A stretch of 64,000 bases of DNA from Apostichopus parvimensis (taxonomy: Eukaryota > Echinodermata > Holothuroidea > Aspidochirotida > Stichopodidae), in assembly GCA_000934455.1 (NCBI GenBank), contig KN886237.1, positions 27,595 to 91,594 on the forward strand, written 5' to 3'. The notes below the pieces were generated by a model that saw only the letters and a list, made by a program, of their open reading frames with translations, was not told the origin of the DNA and did not search any database. Each line of letters begins with the position of its first letter. The first letter of the stretch is position 1. Both the position numbers and the translations under genes were made by a program. Shown piece after piece: positions 38,201-46,476 of this stretch.

Positions 38201-41200
38201 ACATATACCAGGTCCTGGGTAGGCTATAGAACTGTGTAGACATAGTGTCCTACCCACATATACCAGGTACTGGGTAGGCTATAGAACAGTGTAGACATCA
38301 TAGTGTACTACCCACATATACCAGGTACTGGGTAGGCTATAGAANNNNNNNNNNNNNNNNNNNNNNNNNNNNNNNNNNNNNNNNNNNNNNNNNNNNNNNN
38401 NNNNNNNNNNNNNNNNNNNNNNNNNNNNNNNNNNNNNNNNNNNNNNNNNNNNNNNNNNNNNNNNNNNNNNNNNNNNNNNNNNNNNNNNNNNNNNNNNNNN
38501 NNNNNNNNNNNNNNNNNNNNNNNNNNNNNNNNNNNNNNNNNNNNNNNNNNNNNNNNNNNNNNNNNNNNNNNNNNNNNNNNNNNNNNNNNNNNNNNNNNNN
38601 NNNNNNNNNNNNNNNNNNNNNNNNNNNNNNNNNNNNNNNNNNNNNNNNNNNNNNNNNNNNNNNNNNNNNNNNNNNNNNNNNNNNNNNNNNNNNNNNNNNN
38701 NNNNNNNNNNNNNNNNNNNNNNNNNNNNNNNNNNNNNNNNNNNNNNNNNNNNNNNNNNNNNNNNNNNNNNNNNNNNNNNNNNNNNNNNNNNNNNNNNNNN
38801 NNNNNNNNNNNNNNNNNNNNNNNNNNNNNNNNNNNNNNNNNNNNNNNNNNNNNNNNNNNNNNNNNNNNNNNNNNNNNNNNNNNNNNNNNNNNNNNNNNNN
38901 NNNNNNNNNNNNNNNNNNNNNNNNNNNNNNNNNNNNNNNNNNNNNNNNNNNNNNNNNNNNNNNNNNNNNNNNNNNNNNNNNNNNNNNNNNNNNNNNNNNN
39001 NNNNNNNNNNNNNNNNNNNNNNNNNNNNNNNNNNNNNNNNNNNNNNNNNNNNNNNNNNNNNNNNNNNNNNNNNNNNNNNNNNNNNNNNNNNNNNNNNNNN
39101 NNNNNNNNNNNNNNNNNNNNNNNNNNNNNNNNNNNNNNNNNNNNNNNNNNNNNNNNNNNNNNNNNNNNNNNNNNNNNNNNNNNNNNNNNNNNNNNNNNNN
39201 NNNNNNNNNNACAGAGGTATATGGTAGACTAAGCAGTTGTGTAGTGTTTGTGTCTTTACTATGTATCTTGTTTGCTATGCAGTATTGTAGGTTTAGTGTC
39301 TTACCAATACACAGTTGTTGGTATAAACTGGCATGTTATGAAACCATGTAGTCATAGTGTCCGATACACAGAGGTATATGGTTAGGGTTACCATATTTGT
39401 TTTTGAAAAAGCAGGACACTGATCCGCGTCCTACATTGATCCGCGTCCTGGGGGAGGGGTCTAAGAGGAGGGGGTGCCCTCTCATCTTTGAAAATTTTCT
39501 CGTTTTTCAAAGGTGCCTAGATGCAAAATGGTGCAATGAGAAACTGCACCGTACCCGGACGTACGTGTACGTTCATCTCAGCCGCCGATGTTCAATCACA
39601 GATTCACAACACTTCATACTTTGGATTGGCGCGCGTGATACTCTGCCTAAAACTGACATTACGCTAGATAGGGCAATACTCATAATTACGGTGTGTTCAC
39701 GCTATTGACTGCTTTCTACTATACTTTGTGATAGCCCACCTGCGTGCAGGAAAGTGGTGTGTGTCTCTACTGATGTCCGTATATGGTAGGTAGCAGACGA
39801 CGCGAGTACGCGTTTATTGCGTATAAATTTAATTGGAAATCATTTGCTCGTGACTCGTGAGGCTAAATTAGGGAAAACCTGTCAATTCCTGTGTGAAATT
39901 CATGAAATCCGGATATTATTGCCAAATTAGAAAATCCACCCGGAAGCCCGCGTAAGACACGAAAAACCGGACATGTCCGGGTAAAACCGGACGTCTGGTA
40001 AGCCTATATATGGTAGACTAAGCAGTTGTGTAGTGTTTGTGTCTTTACTATGTATCTTGTTTGCTATGCAGTATTGTACGGTTTCGTGAAAACTTACAAC
40101 CGGTTTTTCTCTAGCAAAAAACCGAATCTGGCTCAAAAACCAGTTTTTTTTTTTGTCTTGTGTTTAATGTACTTCACGAAGTTCAAATTCGTGTTCAGAA
40201 AAAAATCACGGTCATGTCATATTATATGTTATATTTTCGGAGATTAGGGCCGAGCGTAAACCCCATTATGACCAATTGGAGATCGTAAAAAAAATTGCTT
40301 TACAATATGATTGGTCCAATATTTTCAGTAGTGGCTGACAAAGTGTTCGAAGGTACCAAATTGCACGAGGCTCTAGCTATGTTTGCGGGTGGTGTCTTGG
40401 TGGTAAAATAAATTTCTCTTCAAGGAGTGAAGAGAATTTACCGTCTACACTTTCAAGTACAAGTTGAAAAATATCGCTGGCAAAAGCGGGCGGGGATTAG
40501 GTCGGCAAAGAATATAAATTGTTTACGTTAAAGTTGGAAACGTGTTCATCAACGTAAACGAACAACCAACTGAGAGACGCCTTGTCTGATAACTGATAAG
40601 AAGAAATGTTGAAAGGAAACTTACAAAGAAAATAAAATCTATTAGCGTACAAAGAAGAATTGTCCAACAGCAACATCTGTAATTTCCAGCCATGTATGCA
40701 ACATGTTTACTCCTTTAATATTCCTTGACTCAAGCCTGACGCCAGGTGTATCTTGTGAATAATGGACTGTGATTGGTCTAATGTTACTTGTTGCATCTTA
40801 GGTGTTAAACTCACAGAGCCCCCCCTCCCATGATTGGTCTAATGTTACTTGTTGTATCTTAGTTGTTAAACTCACAGAGCCCCCCGTGATTGGTCTAATG
40901 TTACTTGTTGCATCTTAGTTGTTAAACTCACAGAGCCCCCCCCCCGTGATTGGTCTAATGTTACTTGTTGCATCTTAGTTGTTAAACTCACAGAGCCCCC
41001 CCTGCAGCTGTACATGTGTATGATATTGTGGATTGCGCAATGAACCTTTCAAGTTTTAACAATCATTTTTTGAACACGAACTGTGCTCAATGTGATTGAA
41101 AAGATTTTGTCGATATCCTCTACTGTTAAATTGAAGTTAAATAATAAGAACAACACAAAGAGGACAAACACGTTGGATATAACAATTTATTTTGAACTGC

Positions 41201-44200
41201 ATCTCGTCATTTGAGTGTGTACTTCTCACAACTACTAACGTTGGCCACCAAGGTCAGTTCAATACTACAAGGTCACCTAACCGATTCACGCATATAAGGG
41301 CTGCATAGCCTAATGTTAGGCCTAGCTATCCACCCTCAAGCACTGGTGTATGGCGTGTGCCGATCGCAGCTGACAATGTCGTCTAACAGAAAAGCTTTTT
41401 CTTGTTGCAATTTACTTTCATATTGCAAAAAGAACAGTAAATAGCAGAAACCAAAGTCAACAAATGATGGATGGAAGCTTTAACTTTGTTTTTCCAGTAT
41501 TTGTAATTCACATTTCGGTCTTTCGGTTTTCTTAAAATAAAAAGTAGTACCGAAATTCGGTCAAAAAAAAAAACCGGTTTCGGTACTAAAACCGGTTTAC
41601 CGTGCAAGCCTACACAGAGGTATATGGTAGACTAAGCAGTTGTAGTGTTTGTCTTTACTATGTATCTTGTTTGCTATGCAGTATTGTAGGTTTAGTGTCT
41701 TACCCAAACAAAGTAGTTGGTATAAACTGGCATGTTATGAAACCATGTAGTTATAGTGTCCTTTACACAGAGGTATATGGTAGACTAAGCAGTTGTGTAG
41801 TGTTTGTGTCTTTACTATGTATTTTGTTTGCTATGCAGTATTGTAGGTTTAGTGTCCTACCCAAACACAGTAGTCGGTATAAACTGGCATGTTAATGAAA
41901 CCATGTACAGTAGTTATAGTGTCCTATACGCAGAGGTATATGGTAGACTAAGCAGTTTTGTAGTGTTTGTGTAAGAGTTGCATTTTTGTTTTTACTATGT
42001 ATCTATCTCACTATGGAGTAGTGTCTAGTAGAGAAATTAACGTTTGCAGCTACATGTTACATGGACTAAGGAATCTAATAGGCTAGTATGTGTGTACTTC
42101 AGAACCTAGCTGTCATACTCTTAGAAAAAAATTGAAAAGAAAAAAAAAATGTTTGCGTACATGTTTCTATTTTAGTTAATACTCTATGGTTTGAGAAATA
42201 TTTTTATGCTGAGAACTTAAGAGTAAATAAATTGAATACTTTGGTATTTTCACTTCTTTTGAGTTCCGATGCTTTGCATCCATCGGAACCTATGTAGTCA
42301 TGTTGGCGATTGTGAATATGAATATTTATGAGTTGACAGGGCTTCCCATAAATTACCAATTTCGCTGCAACTGTATGACAGATTTAGTCTATACTCGGTA
42401 TGGTGATGTTACTACATACTATTATACATGTTCATTCAACAACAACTTTTAACTTGTTAATATTCTTGGTGGTTGGAACTTTAATGGGAAATTGTCCAAA
42501 ACAGAGCTCTTGTAAACATGATATCTCAACAACCACAAGCTTTAAGCATATGAACTTGGATCACGCAGTGTAAAGTATATAGATACAGTACATGCATGTG
42601 AGACCATAAAATTCGACCTCATTAATATTCATGCATGCATCATTCTTCTTATACTATGTCACTAAATAGACTTTGTCAACATGATAACCGATTCCTGGTA
42701 TCTTCCTGTAATATGTTGCCGCATTAGTCAATAGATAATCCCTCATTGGTTTGCAAAAGTTCATGAATGTTAACCTTAATGATTAATCGCAATACGAATA
42801 TGTTTCGGCATCGGAACCACTAAACGCTTTCGCTCTCTGTTTCTTCCTTTCGTCTTTGGCAGGTCAACGACCTACTCTTTTGTTTTCTGGTGAACGCCAA
42901 TTGTACCCTGTTCCGGAGCTTACAACAGAAGGCGGATGTCCACATATGTAAGTGAGGCAGCGAGGAATTTTATCTGTCGTACAAATACAGTAAACTCGAC
43001 TCGTCTGGGGTTCGTTTTTCGGTTGTTCCAGAAAGTATCATGTCTTTCTCTGTCCATGGGATAGTCTCTTCATGGAATATTCTCTTCGTGATATTTCAAT
43101 TTTCGATTTTCTGAAGATATGAAAGATGGGAACAATCAACTTTCAGCGTGAAGTGTTCTTGTCTACGCAGTCTGCCAAGAAGAAAGAAAGAAAAAAAAGA
43201 ACTCACGTCACTCTTCCCATTGATCTGACCTCTCCTTAGTTGAGTCTGTCATTGCTGTAGTCAGTGACCGATAGTCCAATTTAACTGTCTGTCTATCTAA
43301 CGTGTTCATAGTCTGGTTTTTGTTGTTGTTTTTGCTTTTGTTTTAGTGAGCCTCTGAAAAAGCTTCTCTACTGCAAAAAGCCCCCCCCCCTCCACTCACT
43401 GCCCCTTCTATTCCCTCCTTCATCTACCTTGAACTAAAGCTACAATCCTCGACAAAAATAGATGGGACACCCCACTCCCCGTATCAATGTTGCAGTTTCT
43501 GAGCGCTTTTGTCTACAACATTGAACGGGGGGAAGGGGGTGCGCTTAAACCAATATCGCTCGTTGCTGCTCATACTGTCCCATCATTTTTGTCGAGGATT
43601 GTAGATATAACAAAAATTTGGCAGTAGATAAGCAGGTTGGTAAAAGTTTTCTTTAAAAATATCCTTGTCAACGATACATAGATCTATCTTTAGTTCAAGA
43701 TAGATGAAGAAGGGAATGGAAGGGGGGGGGGAGGGGTTGGCTTTTTGCGGTAGGTTTTGTAATTTAATCTCTTCTTAAAGATATCCTTGTTAACAATATA
43801 GATATAGCTTTAGTTCAAGATAGATGGAGGAGGGTATTAAAGGGGGAGTAGGGGGAGGGGGGTTGCATTTTGCAGTAGATAAGAAAATTTTTAAAAGGTT
43901 TTGTAATTTCATCTCTCCTTAAAGATATCCTTGTTAACAATATAGATCTAGCTTTAATTCAAGATACATGGAGGAGGGAATGGAAGGGGGGGGGGTGGTG
44001 GCTTTTTGCAATAGATAGGCAGTTTGTTGCAAGGCTTTTTTTTATATATAGATCTAGGTTTAGTTCAAGGGAATGGAATTGATAATGGGGGTGGGTGGAG
44101 GAGGAGGGGGTGGGGTTTTGTGGGTGGGTTCATTGTGGGTGGGGTGGTGGATTACTGTCTGTACTGGAGTATCACATCGTCTGGCCAGTGTTAATTGTCC

Positions 44201-46476
44201 CCTCCTCTCCCCGCCGTCTCTCATCTGCTATTCGTCTGCTCGTTTCAGCTCCCATCGCTATTGACCTTTACCCAGGGGTCTGGCAGTTAGACACCCAGGG
44301 CAGCATCCTGACCACCAGACTGCTAGCGTATTTCCTGGGAGAAAAGACTGCCATGAATGAGACGGATAAAGACGAATGCTCACAGCCTGACGACAGTGAG
44401 GTGAGAAGGTAGATTGAGGTACCCGAAGACTGTAATGTCTTTACGTTAGACCTCGGAGATTGACTCATAAAATTGAATCGGGCAAACAACCGCAAGCTTG
44501 ACAAGCGCGGAAAAGAAATATCCTGGCATTGGTAAAAGCTATGTGTAGGAATGCATCAAACAAAGAAGCTTTTCTTATGCGTCAAAGTGAATAATAATAA
44601 TAATAACACAAAATAAAAAAAAACAAAAAACAGCTCTGTAAATAATGAGTGGTGAGAGATAAGTATTCTACTTAAAAAAGAGTGTTATTGTTGGATTTCA
44701 TTACTTCTGCCTTGTCTGTTTGGTACAGAGAGGTTAGTTCAGATTGAAAAGGATGGTTGCTACAGTTATTCGTTATTTTCAACAAGCATTTATCACATTA
44801 TATCATGGAGCCTGATTTAATAATTAGGTAAACATACATATGCAAAATGTAAAACATTGGAAACATTTTTGCAAGAGGTTGTATATCATGCTCCAATGGT
44901 ACCGAAGGGCAACACTCCCCCCCCCTCCCCTACCTTGCCAACCCAATGAATTGGTACTTCTGGCTAACCCCTTAATGGTTTTTTGCTCATAAGTTTGAGA
45001 AATACTCAACCCTGACAATTCACTTCTTATTTTAAAAAAGCCGATCTGCTATCTGGGTGACTGCAAAAGAAAAGTTGCCATGGCGATGATGATTTTCCAG
45101 GAAAAATTTTTCTTGGAATATTGAACAATAGTTCATGATCAGGTCATCTAGCTGGGCTGCTTCCGGAATCAGGCAAAACCCTCAAAACCTCATTACGATT
45201 GGCTAATAAGCATATAAAGAAATTTCGTCAATTTTTGTTGTTATAATATTTTTGTTGTTATAATATTGTTGTTTTTACAATATTTGTTGTTATAATATTT
45301 TGTATAAAATTTTGTTGTTATAACAATTTTTGTTGTTATAATATTTATAATATTTTTGTAAATATAATATCTGGAAATGACCGATTACACCCGCTGTGAT
45401 ATCTTTTTCCACGTCCCGTCTCTTCAAGGTCTTTACTTACCACTATGCGATTGGCCCTGAGATGAACCCGGACAAGGGCATCTGCATCAAAAGTACAGTC
45501 CACATTACAGCTGCAGTATCGCCAGCATTCATCGATGACGAACACACCAAACCGGACTGGGCCTCTACAAAGTATTCAACGTGGACCGAAAGTCAGTGGT
45601 CCCCATCACCCTTTCGTATCAGAGTATTTTTAGTCCCTAGCCCTAAACAGGAGGTGAGGGTTTTACAGTTGTTTTTTTTACTTTCACAAAATTTTTTCAC
45701 ATTTCAAATGTTCAAATTTTGAGCATCGCATTAGTATCTTTATGTGAGTTAATGGAACAGATGGTCTCCGGAATTTCATTTTTCTATCACTTTCTTTTTG
45801 TGTATAATTGAAAAGTCTGGTTGAGTTTACCAGTTACCGGATTCAGTCACTCGAGGTTCTCTCTGTAATTTGACATTGACTAATCGGGTTAGAAAAAAAA
45901 AGAAGGAAAAGCGTAGACATTTGTGGAAAGATATTAGTAAGGAAGCATAGAAGGGACATCATACCAAATCAGATTCTTGTCATTTTGTCACTTGACATGT
46001 CCCTTCTAGGCTTCCGTATATAACACATTCTGATTTGGTATGCCAATATTTAGTTTTTAATACTTGTTCTACAGTTGTTCTATACCAATACACAGATTCT
46101 AATAGTTGTTTCTATACCAATGCATAGATTTCAATGTGTCCTACTGTTGTTTCTATACCAATGCATAGATTTCAATGTGTCCTATAGTTGTTTCTATACC
46201 AGTACGTAGATTTCAATGTGTTCTATAGTTGTTTCTATACCAATGCATAGATTTCAATGTGTCCTATAGTTGTTTCTATACCAATGCATAGATTTCAATG
46301 TGTCCTATAGTTGTTTCTATACCGATGCCTAGATTTTAATACTTGTTCTTCTTCTCTTCCTTTTTCAGTGGGTGATATTTTCATTGGGGCTTTCAATAGC
46401 ACTCGTGTCTTTCCCGATAGTTTATTTCATCAATGCCAGAGCAGACGTTCTCTTCAGGGCGGATTCCAGTTATTGA
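23234..46476 (+). CDS. NCSTN: Nicastrin, gamma-secretase subunit
   Basis: Sixteen exons: 23234-23309, 25357-25473, 26742-26868, 28731-28870, 29441-29580, 30785-30926, 31857-31957, 33225-33389, 35139-35375, 36381-36541, 37129-37210, 37907-37996, 42863-42947, 44249-44400, 45429-45653 and 46369-46476. All phases close: 715 residues (human 709). Order: signal peptide (about 1-26, KILFFFLYAS), ectodomain with conserved cysteines and NATHQIGCSS (exon 2), the DYIGS equivalent DYSGS at 340-344 with the preceding Glu 337 (exon 9), STKYSTWTESQW (exon 15), one membrane helix (about 682-701) and the tail INARADVLFRADSSY. The DYIGS lobe gates substrates for the presenilin protease; the TMD holds nicastrin in the complex. 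Several Asn-X-Ser/Thr sites are present. Exon 12 joins exon 13 without loss although the intron contains an assembly gap. Introns are loaded with private minisatellites. Confidence 0.97.
23719..24212 (-). mobile_element. 494-bp repeat, copy B (inverted relative to 12.3 kb)
   Basis: Reverse complement of the element at 12324-12806, inserted in NCSTN intron 1. The ends are CAATACTGACTA-type on one side and TAGCATGG on the other, with TTCGGACAC words near both. Both protein-like blocks and the internal GTAAGT donor are conserved relative to copy A; a few bases differ near the middle (around 23970). Confidence 0.6.
24566..24952. mobile_element. hAT-like MITE in NCSTN intron 1
   Basis: The ends CAGTGGCGGAGC and GCTCCGCCACTG are exact inverted repeats. 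Flanks GACAGGAC (24558-24565) and GTCAGGAC (24953-24960) agree at seven of eight bases, an 8-bp hAT-type duplication with one change. The inside carries GTGGTGGCGCTCCGCTT, shared with the copies at 5.8, 32.2 and 53.6 kb. Confidence 0.8.
25490..25620 (+). mobile_element. Short Penelope-like element tail in NCSTN intron 2
   Basis: About 130 bases match the 3' end of the Penelope-like element at 50.7 kb: CCTCTGAAGAAGATCCTGCT, then ACACATTCTCTTACA, then AGCAGTTTGCTAACAGTTTT. It begins only about 16 bases after the exon 2 splice donor. The hammerhead-like core is slightly altered here (GCAAT in place of GAAAC). Confidence 0.7.
26869..28070 (+). repeat. About 34-bp minisatellite starting at the exon 3 splice donor
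   Basis: Roughly 1.2 kb of units of the form GTAGTGTAATGTGTACTAGC followed by TAACACGATAATACT, some 30 copies with insertions and losses. The first unit begins at the intron 3 donor itself (AG|GTAGTGTAATG), so the donor is part of the array. Nearly every unit also holds CTAAC, a branchpoint-like word. Confidence 0.9.
30305..30662 (+). repeat. Two tandem copies of a roughly 183-bp unit
   Basis: Two neighbouring units share GGCCCTCCTTGGATCTGTCA at 30308 and again at 30491, then run parallel to TAGTCCTAGTTGGTCT. They lie in NCSTN intron 5, close before exon 6, and differ by a few substitutions and short deletions. Confidence 0.8.
30950..31612 (+). repeat. About 20-bp minisatellite in NCSTN intron 6
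   Basis: About 30 units of the form GGGTAACTGTATGTGTATGG with variants (ACATGTG, AAACTG). The array starts about 25 bases after the exon 6 donor. Confidence 0.9.
32119..32489. mobile_element. 371-bp hAT-like MITE in NCSTN intron 7
   Basis: The ends CAGTGGTGGAGCTAG and GCTCCCCAACTG are inverted repeats, flanked by exact 8-bp GTAATACA copies (32111-32118 and 32490-32497). It is the same family as the 24.6 kb copy but in opposite orientation. Confidence 0.85.
32570..33180 (+). repeat. About 120-bp repeat with acceptor-like motif, NCSTN intron 7
   Basis: Five units, each with AAGATGTCTGTTTTTTTTCAG followed by a TTTGATGG-type word, then AAATTGATACC, GGGGGTCTGGAGATAGAGTG and CCAAGGCCTGTG. The pyrimidine tract plus CAG and TTGATG closely resemble the true exon 8 acceptor (CTTTCAG|CTTGATGCC) just downstream. 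Confidence 0.8.
33560..34310 (+). repeat. About 120-bp tandem repeat in NCSTN intron 8
   Basis: Five to six units containing GTGCATAGGGGGAATGATGA, GAAATATTCGTTTGAATTTG and TATCAAGTAAAGATATAGTT. A Penelope-like tail (33781-33900) interrupts the array. Confidence 0.8.
33781..33900 (+). mobile_element. Penelope-like element tail in NCSTN intron 8
   Basis: About 120 bases match the Penelope-like 3' end: GAAGAAGTTCCTGCTAGGAT, CGAAACGTCAGGCC, then GATAAGCAGTTTGCTAACAG. It is inserted within the intron 8 minisatellite and is therefore younger than that array. Confidence 0.75.
34660..35015 (+). mobile_element. tRNA-derived SINE in NCSTN intron 8
   Basis: The head has pol III promoter boxes: A box TGGTCAAGTGGTTAAGGC and B box GGTTCGAGTCC, spaced as in a tRNA. 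It is followed by the conserved-looking body TCCTTGGGCAAGGCACTTTT and CACCCAGGTGTATAAATGGG, and a T/A-rich tail of repeated CTTTAAACTTT. Bodies of this kind occur in SINEs of sea urchins and other invertebrates; I cannot name the subfamily with certainty. Confidence 0.8.
35650..35945 (+). repeat. About 38-bp tandem repeat in NCSTN intron 9
   Basis: Seven or so units such as CCTAGTACTCATAGCAACAG followed by GAGTTCTACTTGTACT, growing more divergent to the right. Confidence 0.75.
36541..36875 (+). repeat. About 29-bp minisatellite made of exon 10 splice donors
   Basis: Some 11 units of the form TAACAATAGGTGAGTATGAA. The unit contains the last codons of exon 10 (TATAACAATAG) and its donor (GTGAGTATGAA). 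Several copies keep a full GTGAGT. Splicing from any later copy would read an immediate TGA after AGG, so only the first donor keeps nicastrin intact. Confidence 0.9.
38046..38344 (+). repeat. About 57-bp satellite in NCSTN intron 12, running into the gap
   Basis: Five units containing ACTGGGTAGGCTATAGAAC and CCCACATATACCAGGT. The array is cut by the N gap, which probably collapsed there because of it. Confidence 0.85.
38345..39210. other. Assembly gap (866 N)
   Basis: The gap lies in NCSTN intron 12, between two repeat arrays. Exons 12 and 13 join in phase and read continuously in nicastrin (TTVNDLLFCFLVNANC), so no coding exon appears to be lost. Confidence 0.95.
39383..40006. mobile_element. 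624-bp hAT-like MITE inside the intron 12 satellite
   Basis: It starts TAGGGTTACCATATTTG and ends GACGTCTGGTAAGCCTA, imperfect inverted ends. Exact 8-bp TATATGGT copies flank it (39375-39382 and 40007-40014); the satellite reads continuously across them. Confidence 0.8.
40073..41612. mobile_element. About 1.5-kb non-autonomous DNA transposon with ACCGGTTT ends
   Basis: The left end (TTGTACGGTTTC, then ACAACCGGTTTTTCTC) and right end (CCGGTTTTAGTACCG reversed, then GTGCAAGCC) are inverted, and both are rich in ACCGGTTT. The exact boundaries are uncertain by several bases because no clean target duplication was found. There is no transposase-like frame. A four-unit tandem repeat sits inside. 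Confidence 0.55.
40770..41003 (+). repeat. About 55-bp tandem repeat, four copies
   Basis: Units GATTGGTCTAATGTTACTTG, TTGCATCTTAGTTGTTAAAC and TCACAGAGCCCCCC, at about 40770, 40833, 40887 and 40948, differing mainly in the length of the C run. Confidence 0.85.
43443..43601. mobile_element. 159-bp Tc1/mariner-type MITE in NCSTN intron 13
   Basis: The ends CAATCCTCGACAAAAATAGA and ATTTTTGTCGAGGATTG are inverted repeats of more than 20 bases (one base gap), with TA on each side (43441-43442 and 43602-43603). Confidence 0.8.
43620..44060 (+). repeat. About 120-bp G-rich tandem repeat in NCSTN intron 13
   Basis: Four units containing AAAGATATCCTTGTTAACAA, TTTAGTTCAAGATAGATGGA and a G run of 8-10 bases, followed by GGCTTTTTGCAGTAGATAAG. 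The G runs could form quadruplexes on the plus strand. Confidence 0.8.
45225..45370 (+). repeat. TTGTTGTTATAATATT repeat in NCSTN intron 14
   Basis: About eight imperfect units of TTTTTGTTGTTATAATA directly upstream of exon 15. It lies where the branchpoint and pyrimidine tract of this intron should begin. Confidence 0.8.
45942..46046. repeat. Inverted repeat (hairpin) in NCSTN intron 15
   Basis: GGAAGCATAGAAGGGACAT and, about 60 bases on, ATGTCCCTTCTAGGCTTCC are complementary at 18 of 19 positions. ATACCAAATCAGATTCT pairs with a later near-copy of its complement. The two inverted pairs are interleaved, so a simple MITE is not certain. Confidence 0.6.
46047..46335 (+). repeat. About 41-bp minisatellite next to the last NCSTN exon
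   Basis: Seven units of ATAGTTGTTTCTATACCAAT then GCATAGATTTCAATGTGTCC. The array ends about 35 bases before the exon 16 acceptor. Confidence 0.9.

Larger units (their letters stand above)
39211..42010 (+). repeat. About 160-bp tandem repeat in NCSTN intron 12, split by two transposons
   Basis: Units carry CAGAGGTATATGGTAGACTA, TGTATCTTGTTTGCTATGCA and GGTATAAACTGGCATGTTAT. Copies are at 39211-39378, 40007-40076 (partial), 41613-41767, 41768-41935 and 41936-42010 (partial). Two unrelated DNA-transposon copies have landed inside the array. Confidence 0.85.

Noticed and set aside
38345-39210. Missing nicastrin exon in the assembly gap
   Set aside because: Exon 12 (phase 0) joins exon 13 (phase 0), and the protein aligns without a missing segment.
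44073-44412. Frames continuing upstream of nicastrin exon 14
   Set aside because: They extend into the G-rich intron 13 repeat; the acceptor at 44247-44248 and the reading phase define the exon.
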